Under the pieces are notes generated by a model that was not told the origin of the DNA, made no database searches, and worked only from the letters and a program-made list of their open reading frames with translations. A DNA stretch of 36,855 nt from NCBI RefSeq assembly GCF_000297775.1, contig NZ_JH815513.1, positions 136,425 through 173,279 of the forward strand. The letters are read 5' to 3'. Shown here piece by piece: positions 16,236-23,219 of this stretch. A program made the translations under genes and the position numbers. Within the stretch, counting starts at the first letter, position 1. Each line of letters begins with the position of its first letter. Origin of the DNA: Sutterella wadsworthensis 2_1_59BFAA. GTDB taxonomy: Bacteria > Pseudomonadota > Gammaproteobacteria > Burkholderiales > Burkholderiaceae_F.

Positions 16236-17312
16236 TCAGAGGCGTTCGTTCTCAAAGACCCTGACCGGGACGTTCCAGGGGCCGAAGCCGAGTTCGTCCA
16301 TCAGATCGATCATGTCGTCCTCGGGCGGCACGAACCACTCCATGTACTCGCCCGTGACCGGATGGTCGAGGCCGAGGCGGGAGGCATGCAGCGCCTGGCG
16401 GTGGAAGTCGAGCTCGTTCTCGACCTTGACCGTGAGGCCGGGCGCGCGGCCGCGGTAGACCTGGTCGCCGATGAGCGGCAGGTCCTCGCTCGTGAGGTGG
16501 ACGCGGATCTGGTGCGTGCGGCCCGTGTCGAGGCGGCAGGCGACCCAGGAGACGGGCAGGCCCTCGATGGAGCTCCAGCCCACGCAGCGGGCACGAGTGC
16601 GTGCCGGCTTGGCGCGCACGCCCGTGCTGCCGGGGAAGCACTTGAAGCGGGTGCGGCTGCGCGGATCGCGGCCGATCGGCGTCTCGACGACGAAGTCGGG
16701 CGCGGCGGAGCCGAGCGTGAAGGCCCAGTACTCGCGCTTGACGGTGCGCTCCTGAAGCTGGCGCACGAGGTTCGTCTGGGCGGCAAGCGTGCGGGCGACG
16801 ACCATGAGGCCGGTCGTGTCGCGGTCGAGGCGGTGGACGATGCCCGCACGGGGCACCTCGCGGAGCTCGGGATAGCGCCACAGCAGGCCGTTGAGCAGCG
16901 TGCCGCAGGGGTTGCCCGCGCCCGGATGCACGACGAGACCGGCGGGCTTGTTGACGACGACGATCGCATCGTCCTCGTAGACCACGTCGAACTCCACGTC
17001 CTCCTCGGGCGTGAAGGCGAGCGCCTCGTCAAGATGGGGCTCCTCGAGCAGCGAGATCTCGTCGCCCTCGGTGACCTTCTGGCGCACCTTCTGGACGACC
17101 TCGCCGTTCACCTCGACGCTTCCCTCCTCGATGAGCTTCTGCAGACGAGCTCGGGAAACATCGGGCATCAGGGTGGCGAGAACCTTGTCAAGGCGTTCTC
17201 CCCAGAACCCTTCCACCGTGAAACTTGGTAAAGTGTCATCATCGGCGCCGTTCCCGGCATCGGGGAGGTCGTTATAATCCGAAAGTTCAGAATTTTCGCA
17301 ACTGCTTGTCAT
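16236..17312 (-). CDS. rluD: 23S rRNA pseudouridine synthase RluD
   Basis: Makes pseudouridines 1911, 1915 and 1917 in helix 69 of 23S rRNA. 358 residues from the ATG at 17312: an acidic N-terminal extension, an S4-like RNA-binding domain (about 32-95, with RLDKVLA and SRARLQKLIEEG), then the RsuA/RluA catalytic core with Asp163 in HRLDRDTTGLMVVA and the block DTGRTHQIRVH. The start overlaps that of bamD on the other strand (CATG), and the bamD -10 box lies inside its first codons. AGGAAA about 11 bases upstream is the only ribosome-binding candidate. A frame exists further upstream inside bamD but is unlikely. The rluD/bamD divergence and rluD-pgeF order are conserved. Confidence 0.93.
   Translation of the reverse strand: MTSSCENSELSDYNDLPDAGNGADDDTLPSFTVEGFWGERLDKVLATLMPDVSRARLQKLIEEGSVEVNGEVVQKVRQKVTEGDEISLLEEPHLDEALAFTPEEDVEFDVVYEDDAIVVVNKPAGLVVHPGAGNPCGTLLNGLLWRYPELREVPRAGIVHRLDRDTTGLMVVARTLAAQTNLVRQLQERTVKREYWAFTLGSAAPDFVVETPIGRDPRSRTRFKCFPGSTGVRAKPARTRARCVGWSSIEGLPVSWVACRLDTGRTHQIRVHLTSEDLPLIGDQVYRGRAPGLTVKVENELDFHRQALHASRLGLDHPVTGEYMEWFVPPEDDMIDLMDELGFGPWNVPVRVFENERL
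17273..17278 (+). promoter_or_regulatory. Consensus -10 box for bamD inside rluD
   Basis: A perfect TATAAT lies 33 bases before the bamD ATG, within the opening codons of rluD. The best -35 candidates (around 17250-17256) are poor. Confidence 0.5.
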
Positions 17313-18096
17313 GAATTTCAAGTTTCCTAATAAGCGCCTCGCCGCGAGGCTGATGGCCGTGACGGCCATCACGCTGGCGACCGCCTCCTGCTCCTGGCTC
17401 GAATCCCTCGACAAGGATCCGACGGCGGACTGGTCGGCCGACAAATTGTATACCGAGGCCCGAGCCGCTCTTGAAGAGAGCAACTGGACCGATGCAAAAG
17501 ACTATTACACCAAGCTCGAGGCTCGCTATCCGTTTGGAACCTATGCACAGCAGGCCCAGATCGAGCTGATCTACGCGAACTGGAAGGACGGCGACGCCGC
17601 CCAGGCCGTTCAGGGTGCGGACCGCTTCCTGCAGGCCTATCCGAACCACGCCAACAGCGACTACGTCATGTACCTGAAGGCGCTTGCGACCCTCAATGAA
17701 AACGACGGCTGGTTCGCGAAGCTCGCCGCGCAGGACCTTGCCGAGCGCGACGCCAATGCCGCCCAAGAAGCCTTCGACATCCTCAAGGAGCTCGCCCTGC
17801 GCTTCCCCGACAGCCGCTACGCGCCCGAAGCGCGCCGCCGCATGCACCAGCTCGTGCTGGCTCAGGCAAAGCATGAACTTGGAGTTGCAGAATACTACTA
17901 CGTTCGACACGCTTATGTCGCGGCCATCCAGCACGCGCAGCGAGTCGTGAGCGAATTCCAGAACACGCCCATGCGCGACGACGCTCTTGAGATCATCGCG
18001 AACTCCTACGACAAGCTTGAAATGCACGACCTCGCCGCCGACACGCGCAGGGTCCTCGAGCTCAACAAGGGCAAGACCGTCAAGGTCCGCCGCTGA
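17311..18096 (+). CDS. bamD: Outer membrane assembly lipoprotein BamD
   Basis: Essential lipoprotein of the BAM complex, which folds beta-barrels into the outer membrane; in Neisseria it is called ComL. 261 residues. A signal peptide ends in the lipobox ATASC, so Cys27 would be lipidated, and helical TPR-like repeats cover about 40-250 (LYTEARAALEESNWTDAKDYY, then LEARYPFGTYAQQAQ as successive segments). Length matches family members. There is no clear Shine-Dalgarno sequence before the ATG at 17311. Its start codon overlaps the divergent rluD start. A terminator follows 24 bases after the stop, so it is probably a single-gene unit. Confidence 0.96.
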   Translation: MNFKFPNKRLAARLMAVTAITLATASCSWLESLDKDPTADWSADKLYTEARAALEESNWTDAKDYYTKLEARYPFGTYAQQAQIELIYANWKDGDAAQAVQGADRFLQAYPNHANSDYVMYLKALATLNENDGWFAKLAAQDLAERDANAAQEAFDILKELALRFPDSRYAPEARRRMHQLVLAQAKHELGVAEYYYVRHAYVAAIQHAQRVVSEFQNTPMRDDALEIIANSYDKLEMHDLAADTRRVLELNKGKTVKVRR

Positions 18097-18120
18097 GTCG
18101 GGCTCTGATTTCCGCTCGCA

Positions 18121-18155
18121 AAGAGGAGGCTTCCTGAAGGAGGTCTCCTTTTTTT
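18121..18155 (+). terminator. Terminator of bamD
   Basis: AGGAG near 18124 pairs with CTCCT near 18145, with an inner CTTCCT/AGGAG-type alternative stem, and is followed by a run of T residues to 18155. It isolates bamD transcription from the promoter-like sites that start 20 bases later. Confidence 0.75.
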
Positions 18156-18174
18156 GTTTACCACCCTCCTTTTC

Positions 18175-18188
18175 TTGATCAGGATCAA
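18175..18188. promoter_or_regulatory. Perfect FNR-type palindrome
   Basis: TTGATCAGGATCAA fits the FNR/ANR consensus TTGAT-N4-ATCAA exactly and is extended by one more C/G pair on each side. It lies in the gap after the bamD terminator. Its centre is about 80 bases upstream of the start point predicted for the adjacent candidate small RNA, a class I activator distance. The only downstream unit it could serve on the plus strand is that RNA; on the minus strand it would point into the bamD terminator. Confidence 0.65.
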
Positions 18189-18225
18189 GTCAAGGACAAT
18201 CTCCTCGAAAAATTCCACAAACGAT

Positions 18226-18244
18226 ATTGAGAACCATTCTCAAT
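18226..18244. promoter_or_regulatory. Fur-type iron box
   Basis: Arms ATTGAGAA and TTCTCAAT around CCA give a 19-base palindrome. Against the 7-1-7 Fur motif (TGATAAT-N-ATTATCA) it matches 11 of 14 positions. It overlaps the proposed -35 of the promoter at 18227-18255, a position suited to iron-dependent repression. Confidence 0.6.
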
Positions 18245-18255
18245 TCATGCACAAT
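18227..18255 (+). promoter_or_regulatory. Probable promoter of the candidate small RNA
   Basis: TTGAGA (18227-18232, five of six consensus bases) and CACAAT (18250-18255, four of six) are spaced by 17 bases. The -35 lies within the Fur-type box, and an FNR-type box lies upstream. Confidence 0.4.
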
Positions 18256-18261
18256 ACATTC

Positions 18262-18431
18262 AACGACAGCGAAACGCCGCCGCCTCCATCCAAGGACAAC
18301 GGGGGTCGTCCGGAGCGGACGGCGAGGAAAGGAACCAAGCGCCTTCCCGCAAAGCGGGGCAATCTCCACCCGCACGCTGTTGGGGGTCTGAGAAGGGCCG
18401 GATGCGTGCAACGCGCATCCGGCCCTGTTTT
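18262..18431 (+). ncRNA. Candidate oxygen- and iron-responsive small RNA
   Basis: A ~170-base segment between a plausible promoter and a strong terminator, with no start codon followed by a credible frame. It contains stem-loops CGTCCG-GAG-CGGACG (18307-18321) and CCCGC-AAA-GCGGG (18346-18358), then the terminator stem. The unpaired 5' part contains CGCCTCC, complementary to Shine-Dalgarno sequences, as in base-pairing small RNAs. The ends are inferred from the promoter and terminator positions. No known RNA family was recognised. It could instead encode a very small unrecognised protein, but no ribosome-binding site was seen. Confidence 0.45.
18394..18431 (+). terminator. Strong terminator closing the candidate small RNA
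   Basis: AGGGCCGGATGCG (18394-18406) pairs perfectly with CGCATCCGGCCCT (18414-18426) across a 7-base loop, followed by GTTTTT on the plus strand. No annotated plus-strand gene ends here. It might also act for the minus-strand transporter gene, but the T-run there is poor. Confidence 0.85.
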
Positions 18432-18485
18432 TATCCTGCTCTCGTGCAGAAGGCACCCTGCTGTGAGCGCCCTGCTGCGGGCGTC

Positions 18486-19802
18486 CTACTTTGAGAGCCT
18501 TGCGGCCACCTCGGCGCCGCGCTTCATGCTCACAGGCGCGAGCGCCAGAAGGGAGAGCACGAAGAAGAGGCCCGTGAAGAGGATGGCCATCCTGTGGTCG
18601 TTGCCGGTGATCCAGGTGATGGCGCCGTAGGAAAGCGGGCCGACGATGGCAGCAAGCCACAGCGCCATGTTCCAGAAGCTGTAGAACTCGGCCAGGCGCG
18701 AGCTCGGCGCGAAGACCGCGACCATGGCTCGGCCTGCGGACTGGGACGAGCCCATGGCGAGGCCCGCGAGATTGGCGGCGACCCAGAACTGCCAGCGCTC
18801 GGTCGAGAAGGCGGCGACGGCGATCATCGCGATCCAGACGCAGAGCGTGCCCGCGAGCGCGAGCTTGTGGCCGATGCGGTCCTGCACGTAGCCGAAGGCG
18901 AAGGCGCCGACGGCGGCCGTGATGTTCACGAGGAAGACCATGAGGAGCGTGTCCTCGGTCTTGAACCCCATGACGGCGGCGGCATAGACGGCCGAGAGCG
19001 TGATGACGACGGAGACGCCGCACTGATAGAGGAACCCGCAGACGGAAAGCCAGGCAAAGTCGCGGAAGTCGCCGAGCGAGCCGAGCGTGCGGCGCAGCTC
19101 CGCAAAGCTCTCCGAGGCGGCGCTCCTGACGGCCTCGCGGTCCGCAGCATCAAGACGCGGCACGCTCCTCTCCTTGAGGAAGAGGAAGATCGGAAGCGCG
19201 GCGGCCGCGAAGACGAAGGCCGTCACGGCCATCGTGCCCGCCACGGTCTGGTCCATCCCGTAGCCGAGCTTCTCGCCGCCGAGCACCACGCCCAGACAGA
19301 GGCCGAGCGTAAGGATGCCGCCGCAGTAGCCGAAGCTCCAGCCCCAGCCCGAAACCTTGCCCACGGCGTCCTCACGGGCGAGCTCGGGCAGGAAGGCCGA
19401 GTTGAGGGACTCGCCCACGTTGTAGGCGACGTTGCTCACGATGATCATGAGGGAGGCCCAGACGATCGTGCCCGGTCCCGCGAACATGAGGCCGAGCGTG
19501 CCGCCCACGGCCATGAAGGTCGCGACGGCGAGCCAGCGCTTCTTCGTGGCGGTCGCGTCGGCCACCGTGCCGATGACGGGCATCAGCAGCATGCTCACCG
19601 CATTGCTCACCGCGATGACGACGGTCCAGAGGAACGTCGCCGAGGGGGCGTCGCCCGCCACCACGCTCACGAAGTAGGCGTTGAAGACGGCCGTGAGCAC
19701 CACGGTCGTGTAGCCCGAATTGGCAAAGTCGAATGCGGCCCAGGACCAGACCTCGCGCATCGCGACGCCGTCCTTGAGAGCGGACCGGGAGAAAAACGGC
19801 AT
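18486..19802 (-). CDS. UMF1/Atg22-type major facilitator transporter
   Basis: 438 residues with about twelve membrane helices. The opening WSWAAFDFANSGYTTVVL is the hallmark of the unknown major facilitator (UMF1, Atg22-like) family, whose fungal members export amino acids from vacuoles; bacterial substrates are mostly unknown. Helix-2/3 loop VIGTVADATATKKRW is an MFS motif-A variant. AAGGAGG just before the ATG overlaps the stop region of the upstream gene (13-base gap), so the two are co-transcribed and probably coupled. A transport role for a product or substrate of the neighbouring deacetylase-like hydrolase is an inference. Confidence 0.85.
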   Translation of the reverse strand: MPFFSRSALKDGVAMREVWSWAAFDFANSGYTTVVLTAVFNAYFVSVVAGDAPSATFLWTVVIAVSNAVSMLLMPVIGTVADATATKKRWLAVATFMAVGGTLGLMFAGPGTIVWASLMIIVSNVAYNVGESLNSAFLPELAREDAVGKVSGWGWSFGYCGGILTLGLCLGVVLGGEKLGYGMDQTVAGTMAVTAFVFAAAALPIFLFLKERSVPRLDAADREAVRSAASESFAELRRTLGSLGDFRDFAWLSVCGFLYQCGVSVVITLSAVYAAAVMGFKTEDTLLMVFLVNITAAVGAFAFGYVQDRIGHKLALAGTLCVWIAMIAVAAFSTERWQFWVAANLAGLAMGSSQSAGRAMVAVFAPSSRLAEFYSFWNMALWLAAIVGPLSYGAITWITGNDHRMAILFTGLFFVLSLLALAPVSMKRGAEVAARLSK

Positions 19803-19815
19803 GTGGTTCTCCTCC

Positions 19816-20787
19816 TTATCGCGCGGTTCGTCCGCGCATGACCAGCATGTTGAGATGCGCCATCACGCTTCGCGCAAGGCTTCTGACGGCGTAACCGCCC
19901 TCGAGCACGCTCACGAGACGCCCCTCGCAGAGGACGTCGGCCGCATCGAGCAGCCTGCGCGTGATGCGCGCGTAGTCGAGCTCCTTCACCTTGAGCTGTG
20001 CCATCTGCTCCTCGACGTGGGCGTCGAAGCCCGCCGAGACGAAGATGATGTCGGGCCTGAAGGCCTCGAGCTGCGGCAGCCAGACGTTCTCGAGGATGTC
20101 GGTGAAGACCGCGCCGTCGGCGCCTGCGGCAACGGGACTGACGACGACGTTCTTGGGCGTGGGCTCCATCATGCGGTGCGGATAGAGCGGCCACTGGAAA
20201 AGCGACATGAAGCGGATGTCGGGATGGTTCGCGACGATCTCCTCGGTGCCGTCTCCGTGGTGCGCGTCAAAGTCGACGATCGCGACGCGTCTCGCGCCGT
20301 GGCGGCGCATCGCCCAGTAGGCGCCGATCGCCACGTTGTTGAGGTAGCAGAAGCCGCGAGCCTCGGCGCGCGCCGCATGGTGTCCCGGCGGGCGCACGCC
20401 GCAGAAGGCGTTCTTGATGCGGCCCGCATAGAGCTCGTCGACCGCCTCGACCACCGCGCCCGCACTCTTCATTGCGGCGTCGAAGGTGTCGGGACCGACG
20501 CGCGTGTCGGGCGCGTCGAAGGTCGCAAGCGCGGCGGGATCGCCCGCCGAAGCGGCCTCGAGGCGCCTGACGTACTCGAGGTCGTGCGCGAGGATCACGG
20601 ACTCAATCGGCGCGGGCTTCGCATAGTGAACCCTGACGAGGGCGTCCATCCCGAGGGCGAGCATGTTGCGCTCGATGACGTCGAGCCTCTCGGGGCGCTC
20701 GGGGGCCTCGGGAAGCGGGTTGGGCACGGCGATGCGGTCGTGCGTGAAGTAGCCCGTGAGCGGGCGAACGTCCGTTTGATTGATCAT
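19816..20787 (-). CDS. Histone-deacetylase-like amidohydrolase
   Basis: Class II HDAC / acetylpolyamine amidohydrolase family, a zinc hydrolase that removes acetyl groups from amines. Visible motifs in order are RPPGHHAARAEARGFCYLNN (His136/His137 charge-relay pair), DFDAHHGDGT (zinc ligands Asp174 and His176), SAGFDAH (zinc ligand Asp255) and LEGGY (Tyr299). 323 residues from the ATG at 20787; an ATG at 20823 adds 12 residues, and neither has a strong ribosome-binding site. The bacterial substrate may be an acetylated polyamine, an acetoin-type compound or a protein, and cannot be chosen from sequence. It is first in a two-gene operon with the UMF1 transporter and is divergent from mltB. Confidence 0.88.
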   Translation of the reverse strand: MINQTDVRPLTGYFTHDRIAVPNPLPEAPERPERLDVIERNMLALGMDALVRVHYAKPAPIESVILAHDLEYVRRLEAASAGDPAALATFDAPDTRVGPDTFDAAMKSAGAVVEAVDELYAGRIKNAFCGVRPPGHHAARAEARGFCYLNNVAIGAYWAMRRHGARRVAIVDFDAHHGDGTEEIVANHPDIRFMSLFQWPLYPHRMMEPTPKNVVVSPVAAGADGAVFTDILENVWLPQLEAFRPDIIFVSAGFDAHVEEQMAQLKVKELDYARITRRLLDAADVLCEGRLVSVLEGGYAVRSLARSVMAHLNMLVMRGRTAR

Positions 20788-21052
20788 CTGCAATGGCCTG
20801 TTCTTGTTATTGGCGGCGTTCATGCGGGCTGCCCGCCCGCGCAGTCCGCGCGGGCCTGAGGGAGGCGCCCCATGACGGAAAGCGTACCACAGGCGGCCCA
20901 CCCGAAAAAGAGACCGCTCGGGAACGGGCCCCGCAGCTTCGACGCCTCCGAGGCGCACTGCACGTGCGACGCCTCTCCCGCAGGCATCCCGCCGTCAATT
21001 TGTGCCATCCTGAAACACGGCCCCGCGCCGGTGAGGCCCGTCGGGCGAGCCT

Positions 21053-21061
21053 TGCTACAAT
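21053..21061 (+). promoter_or_regulatory. Extended -10 element for mltB
   Basis: TGCTACAAT (TG-N-TACAAT) lies 32 bases before the mltB ATG, within the larger context TTGCTA seen also before the FAH-family gene, pssA and (as TGCTA) cvpA. Confidence 0.5.
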
Positions 21062-21093
21062 GCCTCAGGTCACCCATCCACCGCACAACCTTC

Positions 21094-22209
21094 ATGACGA
21101 CACGATCCCGACTCCGCATGACGATCTACGCGACCGCCTGCGCCGCCTGCATGGCGGCCTGCGCCTGCGCGCTCGCCGCGGATGCGCCCGCCAATACGGC
21201 GAAGGCGCCCCAGTCGACCGTCTCGCCCTCCGCATCCTGCTATCTCGCCCGGCCCGACGTCGTCGAATTTCTGGGCCAGATCTCGGAAAAGCACGGAATT
21301 CCGCTCGAGTGGCTCAAGGACGAGGTGGCCGTCGCCCGCTACTCGGAAACGGCCGAGCGCCTGATGACGCCCAAGCCCGGCATCAGAAAGCCCGGCTCCG
21401 ACGTCGTCAAGTCGCCCTTCAGGAACTACCTCGCCTACGCACGCGGCTTCCTCACGCAGGAACGCATCCTGCGCGGGCGCGAGTTCATCGAGCGCAACGC
21501 CGCCATCTTCGACGAAATTGAAATGAAGAGCGGCGTCTCCCGCTACGTCATCACCGCCGTCATCGGCGTCGAGACCTTCTACGGCCGCAACATGGGCCGC
21601 TACCGCGTGCTCGACAGCCTGATGACGCTCTCCTTCGACTACACGCGCCGCGCCGCCTTCTTCAAGGAGGAGCTCGCGCACTTCCTCGAGTTCTGCTGGC
21701 GTCAGGAAGTCCAGCCCGTCACCGTGCTCGGTAGCTTCGCGGGCGCCATCGGCTACGGTCAGTTCATGCCGAGCTCGCTCGACCGCTGGGGCGCCGACGG
21801 CGACAAGGACGGCAGGATCGACATGGTCGAGAGCGAACCCGACGCCATCGCCTCCGTCGCCAGATTCCTCACAGCCCACGGCTGGGTCGCGGGCCGCGGA
21901 CTCCTCTACCCCGTCAGGGCCGACGCCGAGATCTTCGACGCGACGGGCTCGGGCGGCATCGCCGCACACGCCACCGTCGAGGGACTGCGCAAGGCGGGCG
22001 TCGACACGGGAGAGCACTTCCCGCTCCTCGACGACGAGCCCGTCCTACTCGTCGACCTGCCGCAGCTCGACGAAAAGGGCCGGCGCACCACGAAGTGGTA
22101 CATCGGCACCCGCAACTTCTCCTCGGTCCTGCGTTACAACCGCAGCTACTTCTATGCGGCCGCCGTCGCCATGCTCGCCAACCGCATCGCGGGCATCGAC
22201 GAGCCCTGA
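21094..22209 (+). CDS. mltB: Lytic murein transglycosylase B
   Basis: Cleaves the glycan strand of peptidoglycan in the periplasm to give 1,6-anhydro-muropeptides. 371 residues from the ATG at 21094; a second ATG at 21118 is also possible. The frame is open upstream, but the promoter element at 21053-21061 excludes that part. The N-terminus is a signal peptide (hydrophobic to about residue 28, ALA-AD); MAAC just before could be an imperfect lipobox. The SLT_2 domain shows IGVETFYGRNMG with catalytic Glu160, and GYGQFMPSSLDRWGADGD. The gene is divergent from the HDAC/UMF1 operon. Confidence 0.92.
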   Translation: MTTRSRLRMTIYATACAACMAACACALAADAPANTAKAPQSTVSPSASCYLARPDVVEFLGQISEKHGIPLEWLKDEVAVARYSETAERLMTPKPGIRKPGSDVVKSPFRNYLAYARGFLTQERILRGREFIERNAAIFDEIEMKSGVSRYVITAVIGVETFYGRNMGRYRVLDSLMTLSFDYTRRAAFFKEELAHFLEFCWRQEVQPVTVLGSFAGAIGYGQFMPSSLDRWGADGDKDGRIDMVESEPDAIASVARFLTAHGWVAGRGLLYPVRADAEIFDATGSGGIAAHATVEGLRKAGVDTGEHFPLLDDEPVLLVDLPQLDEKGRRTTKWYIGTRNFSSVLRYNRSYFYAAAVAMLANRIAGIDEP

Positions 22210-22250
22210 CGCCTCCTGCGCGCACCCGCTCGCGCCCGAGGCGAAGCATT

Positions 22251-22259
22251 TGCTATATT
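22251..22259 (+). promoter_or_regulatory. Extended -10 element for the FAH-family gene
   Basis: TGCTATATT (TG-N-TATATT), 40 bases before the ATG at 22300, in the same TTTGCTA context as the mltB and pssA elements. Confidence 0.5.
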
Positions 22260-22299
22260 TCCCTCGATGATTTTTCCATCTCCTTTCCGGAGGCCCTTC

Positions 22300-22980
22300 A
22301 TGTCTTTTGTCTTTGCCCCGCCCCAGCAGGCCGTCGTGCCCGTTCAGGACGAAACCTACTCCTACTTCCCGATCCGCCGCGTCTTCGGCATCGCCAGGAA
22401 CTACGCCGAACCGGGCGCCGCGACGAAAGACACGCCCTTCTACTTCATGAAGGACTGCTACACGGTGGTCCCCGTGGCCGACGGCGAATGCGCCCGAATC
22501 CCGATGCCGCCGCAGAGTCAGGTGCTCAAGCACGAGATCGAGCTCGTCGCCTGCCTCGGCAAGGGCGGCCGCAACCTCACGCTCGAACAGGCGGCCGAGG
22601 CCGTCTGGGGCTGGTGCGTCGGCATCGACTTCACGCTCGGCGACCAGAAGCTGCCGTCGGGCGCCACCGACTTCGCGCGCGCCAAGTCCTTCGAGCGCGC
22701 CGCGCCCGTGAGCCACGTGCGCCCCGCCTACCGCTGCCCGATGCCCGCCCCCGCCGACCTCTGGCTCTACGTCAACAACCAGAAGCGCCAGGGCGGCTGC
22801 ACGTCCAACCTGATCGTCCAGCCCCTTGAGACGATCGTCGAGCTCTCCAGATTCTGGGAGCTCCAGCCCGGCGACATGATCTTCACGGGCACCTGCGGCG
22901 GCGCCGACAAAGTGTTCCCGGGCGACCACCTTGAGGGCGGCGTCAACGGCGTCGGCTCCATCAAGGTCGACATCATCTGA
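22300..22980 (+). CDS. Fumarylacetoacetate hydrolase family protein
   Basis: 226 residues from the ATG at 22300, preceded by CGGAGG with good spacing. It has the FAH/FAHD1-type fold: FGIARNYAEPG near the start, the divalent-metal ligands Glu79 and Glu81 in KHEIELV and Asp110 in GIDFTLGD, then AKSFERAAPV, WLYVNNQKRQGG and PGDMIFTGTCGG. Small bacterial members act as acylpyruvate hydrolases, oxaloacetate decarboxylases or homoprotocatechuate-pathway isomerases/decarboxylases, and the exact reaction cannot be told. No aromatic catabolism genes lie nearby, which favours a general acylpyruvase or oxaloacetate role. It is a single-gene unit with its own promoter and terminator. Confidence 0.85.
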   Translation: MSFVFAPPQQAVVPVQDETYSYFPIRRVFGIARNYAEPGAATKDTPFYFMKDCYTVVPVADGECARIPMPPQSQVLKHEIELVACLGKGGRNLTLEQAAEAVWGWCVGIDFTLGDQKLPSGATDFARAKSFERAAPVSHVRPAYRCPMPAPADLWLYVNNQKRQGGCTSNLIVQPLETIVELSRFWELQPGDMIFTGTCGGADKVFPGDHLEGGVNGVGSIKVDII

Positions 22981-23009
22981 CGCCGAAACGGAAACGTTCA
23001 CTTACGTTT

Positions 23010-23041
23010 GGGTGGCGCGTCCGCGGACGCGCCACCCTTTT
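23010..23041 (+). terminator. Terminator of the FAH-family gene
   Basis: GGGTGGCGCGTCC (23010-23022) and GGACGCGCCACCC (23025-23037) form a perfect 13-base stem with a 2-base gap, followed by TTTT. Confidence 0.85.
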
Positions 23042-23067
23042 GCGTCATGGATCAAGCAGTCAAAAGT

Positions 23068-23076
23068 TGCTAAGAT
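23068..23076 (+). promoter_or_regulatory. Extended -10 element for pssA
   Basis: TGCTAAGAT (TG-N-TAAGAT) in the context GTTGCTA, about 144 bases before the chosen pssA start. The leader in between has no other recognisable gene. Confidence 0.4.
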
Positions 23077-23219
23077 CATGGATTGACCGCGAGACGCCCT
23101 GAGAAACGGGCGTTCCGCTTCAAAAAAGGAACCGCCGCCACGGCCTTCGCGCCGTTGCGCAGACGCAGGGAGTGCCACGTCCCCGCGTCATTCAACGAAC
23201 CGAACGAATCACAAAAGAG

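Noticed and set aside
18247-18630. Open frame beginning MHNTFNDSETPPPPSKD after the Fur box, considered as a HemP-like small iron protein
   Set aside because: It has no ribosome-binding site, lacks the HemP core motif, starts upstream of the predicted transcription start, and reads straight through the strong terminator into the back of the transporter gene.
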